Below are positions 43,201-57,000 of a stretch of 64,000 bases of DNA, in pieces. The position numbers were made by a program, and so were the translations under genes. The number at the start of each line of letters is the position of its first letter. Position 1 is the first letter of the stretch. Source of the DNA: Antedon mediterranea (Eukaryota; Echinodermata; Crinoidea; Comatulida; Antedonidae); the NCBI RefSeq assembly GCF_964355755.1, contig NC_092673.1:11477001-11541000 (forward strand), in the 5' to 3' direction. The notes under the pieces were generated by a model. That model was given only the letters and a program-made list of their open reading frames with translations. It was not told the DNA's origin and ran no database searches.

Positions 43201-46200
43201 AATAATACATAATCATGATTAATTTAATACATAAATCAAAATAAACACAAATATTTTACCTCCGCCAAGGAGGTATATGTAATCGGTAGCGTGTGTTTGT
43301 TTGTTTGTTACTTGGCAAAAAGAATTTTGCCAAGTATAGTATTTACTTTGTTTTGTATGTTTGTATGTATGTTTGTTTGTTTGTTAGCACGATAGCGCCT
43401 ACAGTTTTCAAGTTATCATTCTGAATTTTTTGGTGTAGATAGGTATATACTTTCAGACCATGCCTATTGAAAATCAACAAAATTGGTTTATTAATAACTT
43501 CACAAATAACAAAAAATGATATTATTTTCAGACCGGCTAGTGTTAAAAGATAGGAGACAATTTTCAAAAGCCGGTGAGCAGTTTTAAAGTAACACGTAAA
43601 CTGAAATTGCATTTTCTCGAGAACTACTTGTCCAAAAACCTCATTTTTGGACAAGAGGCAAGAGTTATAATTAGGTGATCATTTAGAATAAAATGATCAC
43701 CTATTGTTATTGTATCAAATCTTTATTTTTCTTTTTATTGTTTCTGTACACTATTTTGTGTAACAATTATCTCAAAAAGTTTAATGTCAATGATTACCAA
43801 AATTTCAGAATATCTTTCAAATAATATAACTTAATCCTAATGAGCTTTCCAGCGTGATCACTCATCCGTGACGTCATTTATACGCCATTTTGTGAAATCA
43901 CATTATCAATCATATCTCCATAATTCATTATGACATATTAATGAAATTCACTACAGGTAAACTTCAGGTCAAGGGTAAAAATATTAGCAAATAAAAAGTT
44001 GCGCGTTTCAAGGTCATGTACGTGAAATCGCGCGTTAAAAATTTAAAACGTGCAAAATTAGGTTTTGATCAATTTAGAGCATGAATTAGGCCATTTGCGC
44101 GTTTCAAAAAATTACTGCGCAAAAATGCGTTTTTGTGCGCACGATTCTTAAAATGCGTAAAAAATAAAATTTGATGTATAAATCACATTCTACTCACAAT
44201 CCTTAATACATTCACCAATTTTGAGTCCATTCCGACTTAAAATAACGCTATACGAGCACGTTAAAAATGACAAAATGCGCACACTAATTGTACAAAAGTG
44301 CTAAAAATGGTAAAAAATAAGGACTTTTTAAAATGAATATAACTCTTCAGAATGGCAGATGACCCCCAATTTTTTTAACTTATTATGGAAGCCAATAAGT
44401 TGTAGATACAAATGTATATACACATTAGACGTACAAAATGGTATGACGTCATCAAATGGCCACTTGAATTAAAAAATTAGGAACTTTTATCTTTTTGTGT
44501 GGGTTATCACATTCAATAGAGCGCATCTCCGTTATTTGAGCCCGATTTTCGCACAACTTTTAGTATGTGCTTGCTCAATTAATTATTCTTCTAATGAGTT
44601 GTCAACATTTTTATTTTGATGACGTCATCACGCGTAAAAACTTGAATAACCTAGGTCGTGTAATTTCAGCTACACCATACATTTGAATATCTTATAGCTC
44701 TTCAGAATTAAAGGTGACCTTGAAGATTATAACTTATTATGAAAGCTGATGAAATTTAGATATGAATTCATATTAAAATTAAGCCTATCGGATGTTGTGA
44801 TGTTATCATATGGCCAGTTGAAGTTAAAAAGTAGTTTTTAAATTTCTTTATTCAAAGTTATACAAATTTCAAAGACCGCGCATTGCGCTTCTACGTGTCA
44901 AATTTTCTTCCAATCCTTATATTTATTTGCTCAATTCATTATCTTTCGAAATTGTCATCTTCGAGTTTATTTTGAAAATTCCATCATACCAAAAAATTAG
45001 AACACGATATGAGTCCCGTAATTTCACCTATGCTACACTGTATATAGATATACAGTATATACTGTACATATTGTATGACACATAATAGGTAGAACTCAGC
45101 ACTATAAGTGTATATGCATCATGTCATAGAATGGCGTACATCAACTTTTAACGATCGTATGTTAACGTACATGCATGTTTAAAAAATGTTAATTTGATTA
45201 AAATGATAAAAATGATCACCTATAATTCGTCAAAGTGACGAATTAAATTCTAGTTTTTGATTTGTAATTTTAAAACAAAAGTTGATTCAATGTACCGGCT
45301 TTTTCATACGAGTAGTTTTAAAAAAACCTATTTCTTTTAAAATTCACCCGTTTGTTTTTCGCGTTGCTGTACTATTGTTATTCAAATTATACTATTGTTA
45401 GTTGATAATTAGTTTTTTTAGTACGTACCAGTGTGTGTCCTTCCTTATTTCATTCTGTACATAGGTATATACTTACAGAACATGCCTATTGATTTTCAGA
45501 TAAATTGATATATTGTTTGTCACAAAAGCTTATCATCCGTACAATATATTAAATAGCACGCATTCTATCTTCTTTTAACATGGACATATTCTTTGATATA
45601 GACCAAAACATTAGTCGACTGGTCAAACGGTTAAGCTTACTACATGGGTTAAGGCAGAGGCGCCGCAAATCGGTACAGCTTCAAGACACTCCTTGATCAT
45701 TATTCTGGTCAATCATGATTTTAGAAAGGTCATTGTTGCAATGCCAGAGTTGTTTGTATCAAAAAATTATTTAAACAAATTATTAACCCCAGCAGGATTT
45801 TAACAATGTAAAGCTAATACCTAAAGCAAAAAAATGTAACTTTCAACATGCTCCGAGTCAGTGGATATATTTTGCCAAGTACTTCACTCAGTTTCTGAGT
45901 GCTTTCATTTGTTTGTTTGTTTGTTAGCAGGATTACTCAAAAAGTAATTACAAGATCTTTACCAAAATGAATAGACAGATAGATATGTGGTCAAGGACCA
46001 TTCCATTAAATTTTGGGACCATTTGGGACCACAATCCCAATTCTGGACCACTTTTTAGTATACTTTTTTAGACCTGCTAGTGTTAAAAGATAGGACAGAA
46101 TTTTTCAAAAGCCGGCGAGCAGTCTTAAAGTAACAAGTAAACTGAAATTGCATTTTCTCGAGAACTACTTGTCCAAAAAACTTCATTTTTTAACAAGAGG

Positions 46201-49200
46201 CAAGAGTTATAATTTGTGATTTGTAATTTTAAAACATAATTTGATTTAATGTGCACGTTTTTTGATGCAAGTAGTTTAAAAAACCTATTTCTTTTCAAAT
46301 TCACTCGTTTGATTTTCGCGTTGCTGTTCTATTGTTAGTCAACTGAAGCTATTGTTAATTGAAAGGCTTGTTTACATAACCATTACACCAAACTCGCATA
46401 CACATGCTTGTAATGAAATTAGCCTAAATCACAAACAGCATTAAGACACACACAAATACATATATATATTTTTTTTACCGGAGAAATCTTATGTAGGAGA
46501 ATTTTACAGTAGGCAGAGGTATGCCCTCTCGGAGTGGCTTTCTAGTTGTTTATGTATTTGAGATTACCGTATAGATAAAATGACTTTATTTGCTTAATGA
46601 TTAGTTATTGGTACAACTACAACTAACTAGTCTATCAATGTATAAACAAAATAAGCTAATTATTTGGGTAATGTTGGTAATTTCTTATATCTAACCTGGC
46701 ATCCCAAAATGTCTGATGTCCCACACTAGTTTTTAGCTTGAATTAATGCATGAATGGCTCTAGCTAGGCCTAACATTATAGGTGGGCAGATTAGAGGCTA
46801 TTTTTTGGTTGAGGTGGCAATGGAAGTACTACCGGCTAATTTTTATATTTTTTGAAAATATAGGTCTAGGGAAGGTCACAACTCAAAATTACCCAGAATC
46901 CTCTTGGGGGAACATGCCCAAATCGCACAATCAAAATGGCCGCCATTTTTTACATTAAAATTGTGGTTTTTGGAGAATTTATCTTAAAAGTACTTTTCTC
47001 CAAAACTACTCACCAACAATCATTGAAACTTGCTAGAACCATAATATGGTATTGGAAAATGAATAAAACAATGAAAAAAATTAAAATATCCATTGCTATA
47101 GCAACCATTGCTATGCATTTTTTTACATTACAGATTTTACACAGAATTTTTCCATAAAAAAGCACAAAAGTTTTTTTTTTTCAAATAATATACAATAACT
47201 TTTTTTGGCAATTTTTGAATTTAAACTATCTACTAGTATTGGTAAATATAGTTATTAAAAAAAATAATTCCAAATTGTATAATTTTGTAACAAAATACAT
47301 TTTCATTTCCATAGCAACAACATAAAATTATATAAATTGTCCAGTTAAGTTTTCATTTCATAGGCAAAAATCATCTGGTACTGGTCTTTTATAAGAAATG
47401 CCAAATAGGTTATCTAATGAATATAAATTTAACTTTTTTGGTGTATGAAAAAATGTGTTTTATCACCATAGCAACCATTTCTATGTATATTAGATTACCT
47501 CATTTTTACCTGAAATAAAATATATAGAATTTGGAGCTTTGCATATTATTTGCAGTTCGGAATAATTTTATGTTAAAAAGTTTGTATGGAGACTGTAAAA
47601 TATTGTGATTAGGTAAAAACATGGAAACCAAGTATCAATACACCTTTTGTCTCCATAGCAACAAAGCAAATTTACCAGAATTGTGTTTATTTTGATTCTT
47701 TAAAAAAGAGCATAACCATCATATGTTGAGTTCTACTTATGCTAGAGACTTGATTTTGGTATCAAAATTTTCACAATACTAATATTTCTATTACCTATAA
47801 TGAAATATTTTCTCGATAGGTTGCCAGAAAAACAATTATTGCCAGAAAACTGGCTTTGTTGTGTAAAAATTTGACTTTTATCATACATTTTCCCCAAAAC
47901 CATTTATTACTAATAATATATATTTTATACAAAAAACAACTGTAGCTACAATAATTAATCATAGCACATATTTAAAACAAAAAAAATGTTATAGGCCTAC
48001 CATTCCATTTAAATAATAGGGGTTATGAATTGGGAGTATTAACTCAACATAATTTGTACACATCACACCCAGTATGGGGTGTGTTGGGAGGGGATTCTGG
48101 TGTTTGGGGTAATGAAGTATAGTATCTATATAAAAACTAGAATTTAATTCGTCACTTTGACGAATTATAGGTGATCATTTTCAAAATTTTACTAATACTT
48201 AATTTTTAAAGAAACATGCATGTACATTAGATATTACCGCAAAATATTGGTTTATGCATTTCTATGACCTGATGGATAAATGCTTATGGTGCTGATTGGT
48301 GCCTATTAGTGTCAAATAGAATATAGATTATGCTCTGTACTGTATATCAGTGTAACATAGGTGAAATTACGGGACCCACATTATGTTTGAATTTTTTGGT
48401 ATGATGACGTTATCAAAATAAACTTGAAGTTGACAATTTTAAAAGATAATGAATTGAGCAACAAAATATAAGATTTGGAAGAAAATTTGGCATGTAGATG
48501 CGCAGTACGCGCTCTTTGAAATTGTTATAAATTTGACGAAAAAGATGAAAAAAATACTTTTTAAATTCAACTGGCCATATCATAACGTCACAGCATCCGA
48601 AAAACTTAATTTTTATATGAATTTATATCTACATTTCATCAGCTTTCATAATCAATTATAATCAACAAGGTCACCTTTAATTCTGAAAAGATGTGAGATA
48701 TTTAAATATACGCTGAAGGTCAAATTACACAACCTACGTTATTAAGTTTTTACGCGTGATGATGTCATCGAAAATAAAATAGTGGCAAGTCATGAGAAAG
48801 GCAATTAATTGAGCAATCACATACTAAAATTTGATCGAAAATCGGGCACAAAATAACAGAGATGCGTTCTATTGAATGTGATAAAATATGACGAAAGAGA
48901 AAAAAAACTTAATTTTAAATTCAAGTGGCCATTTGATGACGTCACAACATTTTGTACATAAAATGTGTACATGAATTCATATCTACAACAATGGCTTCAA
49001 GAATAAGTTAAAAAAATTGGGGGTCATCGTGCATTCTGAAGAAATATTTTCATTTTAAAATTGCCTTATTTTTTACAATTTTAAGCACTTTTGTGCAATT
49101 ATTTTTCGCATTTTGTCATTTTTAACGTGCTCGTATAGCGTTATTTTAAGTCGGAACTGGCTCAAATGTTATGAATATACTAAGGATGGTGATTAGAATC

Positions 49201-51045
49201 GTATTTTTTACGCCTTTTAAGTATCGCGCGCGCAAATTTTTGCCTAATGGCCTAATTCATTCTCTAAAATTGATCAAAACTTAATTTTGAGCTCTCTAAA
49301 TTTTTAACGCGCAATTTCACGCGCATTGCCTTGAAACGCGCAAGTTTTTATTTGCTAATATTGACCTGAAGTTTATGTGTAGTGAATTTTCTTGTGATAA
49401 TGAATTATGGAGATATGATTGATAATGTGATTTCACAAAATGGTGTATAAATGACGTCACGGATGAGTGATCACGCTGAAAAACTAACTACGACTAAACT
49501 AAATTATTTTTAATATATTTTGAAATGTTTGTGATTATTGACATTTAATTTTTGAGATAATTGACACACAAAATCTGTACAGAAAGAAATAAATATTAAG
49601 AATAACAATAATAAAGATTTTATACAATAACAATAGGTGATCATTTTATTCTAAATTATCACATAATTATGGTTAATTCTGACATAGGCGAGCACAATGG
49701 AAAAACTTCGGTATCTCTGCCTTGGGTACATACCTGATCTATCTCAGATGTACCGTGAAATGTAAATTTGATAACATTAGTTTTTTAACAAAATGTATGA
49801 TTTCAACAGTAGATTTTCAACTCAATTTCAATTCTTCGCGGTCAAAGTAATTTCCGGGTTCACGATGAATTCACCTTGCAACAACCTGGTTTCAACTATT
49901 TTCTCTCTTTTATACACAAGGTAGCAGTAAAAATAATATATTTGACCCTGAAGGTGACTGGAAACAGGCACTTTCCATCAATCAATACAGTGTCCCTTTG
50001 GAAGACTGAAGAAAAAACCGATAGTAGGACTGGAGCTTAAGTTGGCCATAGCGGCTATAGCCATTTCGGTTTTTTGTTTATTTTAGGAACGGACCGCGCG
50101 TGTGAAGGTACAGTAGTTAAAAAATAAGATCAAATTAAATATATGCCATAAAGAATCGGAATATATTGTGGGGAATAGTATTATAAAATTACATAGGGAG
50201 ATTTGATGATAAGAAAAAAAAAATTAACATATCCCTCGAATAAGCACCTCCCTCAAATGAACTCCGCCTCCCCACCTCCACCCTATCAGGGCCCTACCAA
50301 ACAATAAACAATATACTTTAAAATGTTATTAATCATCTAAGACACTGTGAAACAGAGTAGGTTTAGTTTTACGAATGTCAAGCATTTTCAATAATGGTAA
50401 CCGACAGAAAAGAGAACGTCCTTCTAAAACCTTTTTATTGTTATTAATGAACCGATTTTTTTGTTTTTAAATAGGCATCTTTTGAATATACCTATTTAAA
50501 CTAAAACATTGTGGGCGTTTATAAGCAAAAGTCAGGGAGTTAAGTTAATTTGATATTTTGTTTGGCTTATTCTGTAAGTTTTCTTACCTAATTTAGAAAC
50601 ACTCTAGCAAGTAATTCCACAGTATTTGTGGTACAGTAGATTGCGTGTGTTTTTCTGTTTATTAACTCAAAAAGTTAATTGCAAGATTATTACCAAAAAC
50701 AAGACATCAGATCTTATTACATGGTCAAGGACCACTCCATTAAATGTTGGGGCAATCCGGGCCAGGGTCCATTTTCTAAAGGCATTGGCGAGTAGTCATT
50801 TTTTCGAGAACTAAAAACCCTTGTATAAGAGGCAAGATTTATAATTTGTAATTTTAGAACAAAACATAATTTGATTTAATGTACAGGTTTTTTGATACCA
50901 GTAGTTAAAAAAACAATATTTTCACCAATTTTGTTGTTGTTGTTGCTGTTCTATTTTTAGTCAACTGAAACTATTGTTATTTGAAATTTGCATACACATG
51001 TTTTTAGCGAAATTAGTAAAATCACACACAGAATTAGGACACACA

Positions 51046-51081
<36 letters not shown>

Positions 51082-54000
51082 CTGTGAAATCCGACATAAT
51101 TACTACTATTATAATGTACATTGAACAATAATCTCTGGTAGGAATCAAACCAAATGTTCTTATTAGTACGGTCTTTTGGCAAAGTACCCACTGCATCATT
51201 TAATTAGATGCGAATCTATTACCAGCATAAGCTTGATGGTCTATAACACCAGGCTATTGATCTAAAGGACATGGGTTCGAGTTCCACCCGAGTATTGATG
51301 TACTTCGTGTTAAATAAAGTTATGTCAGTGTAGGGAAAACATTTTTTTCAACCAAAATCAAGTCAAGCATAAGTAGAACCTACCAGCATGTCACAGCTTT
51401 TGAATAGTTTTTGTTTATATTGAAAAATTGGGGAAATATTTGTTTTAAATGTAAATTATTTAAATGGAATGGTAGGCCTATAAAAAAAAATTTTTTAATA
51501 TGTGCTATGATTAATTTATTGTAGCTACAGTTGTTTTTTTGTATAAAATATATATTATTAGTAATAAATGGTTTTGGGGAAAATGTATGATAAAAGTCAA
51601 ATTTTTACACAACAAAGCCAGTTTTCTGGCAATAATTGTTTTTCTGGCAACCTATCGAGAAAATATTTCATTACAGCTAATAGAAATATTAGTATTGTGA
51701 AAATGTTGATACCAAAATCAAGTCTCTAGCATAAGTAGAACTCAACATATGATGGTTATGCTCTTTTTTAAAGAATCAAAATTAACACAATTCTGGTAAA
51801 TTTGCTTTGTTGCTATGGAGGCAAAAGGTGTATTGATACTTGGTTTGGATGTTTTTACCTAATCACAATATTTTACAGTCTCCATACAAACTTTTTAACA
51901 TAAAATTATTCCGAACTGCAAATAACATGCAAAGCTCCAAATTCTATATATTTTTATTTCAGGTAAAAATGAGATAATATAATATACATAGAAATGGTTG
52001 CTATGGTGATAAAACACATTTTTTCATACACCTAAAAAGTTAACATTATATTCATTAGATAACCTATTTGGCATTTCTTATAAATAACAAAATCAGATGA
52101 TTTTTGCCTATGGAATGAAAAGTAACTGGACAATTTGTATAATTTTATGTTGTTGCTATGGAAATGAAAATGCATTTTGTTACAAAATTATACAATTTTG
52201 GAATTATTTTTTTACATAACTATATTTAACAATACTATTAGATAGTTTAAATTCAAAAATTGCTAAGAAAGTTATTGTATATAATTTGAAAAAAAAACTT
52301 TTGTGCTTTTTTATGGAAAAATTATGTGTAAAATCTGTAATGTAAAAAAATGCATAGCAACAGTTGCTATAGCAATGGATATTTTAATTTTTTTCATTGT
52401 TTTATTCATTTTCCAATACCATAGTATGGTTCTAGCAAGTTTCAATGATTGTTGGTGAGTAGTTTTGGAGAAAAGTACTTTTAAGTTAAATTCTCCAAAA
52501 ACCTAAATTTTAATGTAAAAAATGGCGGCCATTTTGATTGTATGATTTGGGCATGTTCCCCCAAGGGAATTCTGGGTAATTTTGAGTTGTGACCTTCCCT
52601 AGACCTATATTTTCAAAAAATATAAAAATTAGCCGGTAGTACTTCCATTGCCACCTCATCCTTTTCTAGAGGACTTTTTGGCCATAATCTGCCCAGCTAT
52701 TAGGAAATGTAAGTTGTACTAACCAACCAACCAGTTATCAAATGGTAGTCATTTTGATTTTATGCAAATTAGGCCACTTATACTGGGCAGATTAGGGTAG
52801 ATTTTGGATATATCATTCTCTTATATATTTTGAACATATTTCAACAAACTTTTACAATTTGTTTGACTCAACAAAGACTATTTTTTAGGTATTTCCACCA
52901 GTCTACTATGCTTCATTTCAAGGGTCATTTTCCTGTATCATCAGCAACATTTTTAAGATTGTTTTTTTTTTTTGCGTACGTGCACTTAAAAGTTAAAATG
53001 CTCAAAATCAATTTCTAACCAAATTCACATTTTCCAAAAATGTTCATGTTGTGCGCGCAGCTAGTACGCAGCTTAGAAAGACCGTTGATTTTTGTTCTTC
53101 TCATTTTATGATAAATTCTTTTCATTTTTGATGAATTATGAATGTGAAATAATCAAACACATGCACATCAAGTTTTTAAAATGGTGCACTTTAATATGGG
53201 TAACTTTAGGCAAATTCGTGGAATAATATGCCTATTTTTAATCAACGGTGACCCCCTATTTTTTTTATTTATTATAAAGGGTAATGAGTTGTATATGAAT
53301 TCATGTAAAATTTTGACCGTCTGTATGTTACGAATTCACCATATGAAAAATTTGATTTTTATCTCTTTCAACAAAGGTTGTTACATTTCGAGCGCATTTC
53401 ACATAAAAGTTTTTTCCTTTTTTCAATATTTTATTACTCAAACAATTCTCTTATGAAAAATATTTTTCATTTTGAAAAAGTAATCATATTTAAACAATTG
53501 AATAAATGTAACATGTGTAAAATAAAAACTAACCGTCAACTAAACCGTTTACAAGGTCAATACCGTCAACTGTTGAACAGGTTGTTGAACAGTGTTTTTG
53601 ATCGATGCTATGCTGTTCGTACAATCGTTGTAGTGCAGCCTACTGTGGACTAAACTTAATAAATAGCATGTGCATGTTACAATGCATTGCACAATAGCCT
53701 AACTTGTCACCGTGACGAGTTCAAATCTAGTTTTGTTAAAGTACTGTTTATAAAGAAAAGCTAGTATTGAACTACAATATTTTATGAGATGACCAAGAAC
53801 AAAAGATAGCATTACACACATGAATTTATTGTAAAATTAGGTTCCATTACTGTTTATTTATGTTCTATTGGTAATTAATGTTACATAACATTATATACAG
53901 TACCAATAGAACAGCTTGATTAGAATTTTCATTTAACTAATGTGGACCTGTTTTGAGACGTCGAGTCCAAATATGTTTCTACTGTAAGATTTTAGTAGAG

Positions 54001-57000
54001 TATAGTTGAATAGTTCATTTGGGTATAAGTTATTTTGTTAAATGTAAATTTATTTTAATTTCTCCTCCAATTTTTTATTAATTAAAACCTTTTTTTTTCT
54101 GTTTTATATTCTAAAGATATAACCTTTGGACAACAAATAGTCTAAAATTTCAGACTTTCATCATACAGGTCAAGTTTTCTTTATTTTTCATCGAAAGTGC
54201 ATTTGTTTTTGTAACATTAAACTTACTTATATTACTGTACTTTTAATGGTTTGATTTTATATCATGAGTAAAGATTATTAGGTTAGAATTACTCTGGTGT
54301 TTTCATTTGCACTTTGTGTTTATTTGGAATCAAATATTATCAGCATTTTAATATTATTAACTGGTCAGAACGTGCTGCAAAATTAGGTGACATAGCCTTG
54401 TGTGATACAAACCTAATTTGGCAATTTCTCTTAATTTGGTGTTACACTTTTCACAACAAATTTGGTAAAGCAGGCATTACCAGTCTAGAACTTGAAGATT
54501 CACACAGATGATATTACAGTAATATTATGGGTTTCTATGTTTAACAGGTTCACAGCAAAAACAATTTTTTACCTTAGTATACAGAGGCAAGTTTTTGCTC
54601 CTGGTGGATGACGACAGAATCCAAAACGTTGTTTACTGTCAATATCTGTCAACACAAATGTGAACAATTGTCCTGCAGGAGTAAAGCTAGAAGACAGAAA
54701 GCAGAAAGTAGTGTTGAATGGTATATAGAATGACTACCAGCGGTGGCGCTAGGATCTTTCTGAAATAAAAAGATCTTTACACTCACAAGGGTTATCCGCA
54801 ACTTTTGTTTAAAAAAACCAAAAAAGATTTCGACAATAATAATAATTATTTGCTATGCAAATATTATGTGAGATATACAAATAATTTCAAATGAAAAAAC
54901 TGAGCTTTATTTTTGTCCATACGCAATTAGATCAAAAAATGTAATTGCCACCAAGCGAAAATGAAGGCATGAATACAGCTGACGCCTTACCCACGATCCA
55001 GTCTCTCATCGCAGATAAATTCAACTTCTTCCGCATCATTGATCAAAGTACGCTGATCATTTGGTGGTAGATTGATCGCTAAAACAAGTTTGAAATAGCT
55101 TACAACATTTCTTAGGTAAATTTTTATTCAATGTGTATAATTTTTCGGCGAATCCTTTGTTCGATATAAACCATCTAATATTTTGTAATGTCTCCGTTTA
55201 AAAAGGTAGTAACTTGGCATGGTAGGGATTAAAATACATTGGTAGAGTCCATGTACACTATTTAAGAACATATTGTTTTAGTCAAAATGCTTACCTATTT
55301 GTTTGAATAAACGCCCCGGTTTTAATAAGTTCCTTCCTCAAATAAATGCCCCCCCCCCCCACCCCCCAATAGAACATCATTTGGAATAAACACACCTCAA
55401 ATAAACGCCATGGAAATTTACCCGCAGCCAAACAAGAAAATCAAATTACAAAATATAATGTAAAAACATACTGTAGTCTAGAATCTTTAAAATAGCAACA
55501 TTTAAAGTAAATTAGATATTGAGCAACCAACCTTGTATGACATGGGAAACAGAATCGTGGTAACTCCTTCTTGCTACCTTCATCATCAAAACTTGAAGGA
55601 AACATTGAAACTATCTCTGGCTCTGTAAAAAAATGTCATTCATTATAGTATTTAACAGAAAATATATCTTGTATTCTTAAAATACCACGCCAAGCCTGTT
55701 CACTCTAAATCTTGGAGAATATTTTCTTTGAAGTTATTAAAATAGGACAGTCCACAACAAGATAGAACTCAAAAAAGCTAGTGACATCCGTGTCAGAACA
55801 GAATATTAGTCCTTTTTTGGATTTTTTATTGTTCATTTTATGTAATTTCTATAAGGGATACAAACTGAAAATGTTGTTGATCTTAAAGACAAACCAAACA
55901 TGATTACCCCCACAAATCAAGACAAAGACAAGAATTATGAAATACATTTTTAAGGGATTTAAAAAAAAAAAATTACAAATCATAAATCTAATAAACCTTC
56001 CACGTGTATATATTAGTAATAACATTTTCTGATATTACATCTTGCAAAACCTGGAATTTTACGAGAAAATTAGACTTTTATATCCTTTTTTTAACAACCT
56101 CATGTCGTATTATTGTGTACAGCTAATGCGTCGAAGCGCGCCTGAAATTACGAGACACCGTTAGCGCCCGTTAAAAAATACGATAACAAAGCTATAAAGC
56201 CTACACTGGTTTTATTCTTGACATTCTTTTTTTCCCCACAGGATTACTGCGTGGATATCATAATGCATTGCATTCGCGATTATAATCTCAATTAGAGTAA
56301 GAACCAATCATTTAATGATAATCCATTTCGCGTATACGAAAGATGATACCTGTTACGTACTCTCACTTTCCAAAAATTAAGAGCGTATCAAAGAGACTGG
56401 TTTGGGATTCGTCTGAATCTTATCAACATTTTTAATTTTCCCCTTTCACCCGCTGCCACCCACCGCTTCCCCCAGTGCCAATGGGGAGGAGAAGCCGGTT
56501 TGATCCTCTCTGAATCCGTCTGCCTCCACATCGTACCGATGATATGAAGATGCCCTGGTATGTGGATCAAAGGTCAGAAATGGCATTTCCGGTCATTTTT
56601 GACTAAAATGTCCAATTAGACTGAATATGAATCCATGCCTTTTCAACATTTTGAGACTAAAATTGACTTGCTGCGACCAGTGGTTACCAAGATACAAGTA
56701 TCTATTTGTGTTTGTTCATATAACCCTTGACCTGACCTTTTGCCCTTTCGCCACATTTTCAAAATGTGTAACCAAGCCAAAAATGATTGTTTGACTATCC
56801 TAAACCAATTTCTGAAGTCAAATTCTCTGGACCTCAAATTGCATACGAAAGTTGATCTTATAGCTACTAGAGTATATTGGACGAGCAATGGCTAGTCAAC
56901 AATAATTTGTAATCAGTCAACCAGCAATTGCTGACAAGAAATTTGTGGTAGCATATTTTTATATTTAAAAACAAAAAAAAAGAAAGAAAATAACTTACTT

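Larger units (their letters stand above)
46783..52695. mobile_element. 5.9-kb foldback-like element with 1.24-kb inverted arms
   Basis: Left arm 46783-48017 and right arm 51454-52695 are inverted copies, roughly 90 per cent alike by eye. Outer tips are tgggcagatta and taatctgccca. The arms share ggtcacaactcaaaattacc, ttggaaaatgaataaaaca and aggcctaccattccatttaa. The 3.4-kb centre holds Helentron-like A2 and dispersed repeats, but no transposase. No clear target duplication (attatagg left, gctattag right). Confidence 0.85.

Noticed and set aside
46936-47157. 73-codon plus-strand open frame beginning [12 protein letters not shown]
   Set aside because: It lies wholly inside the inverted arm. 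The matching stretch of the other arm does not keep the frame.
54573-54672. Use of the inner acceptor (cctgcag) for the DENND1 exon
   Set aside because: It would shift the frame relative to the upstream exon; the acceptor 14 nt further out (gtcttctag) restores phase and adds FTPAG, which fits the protein.
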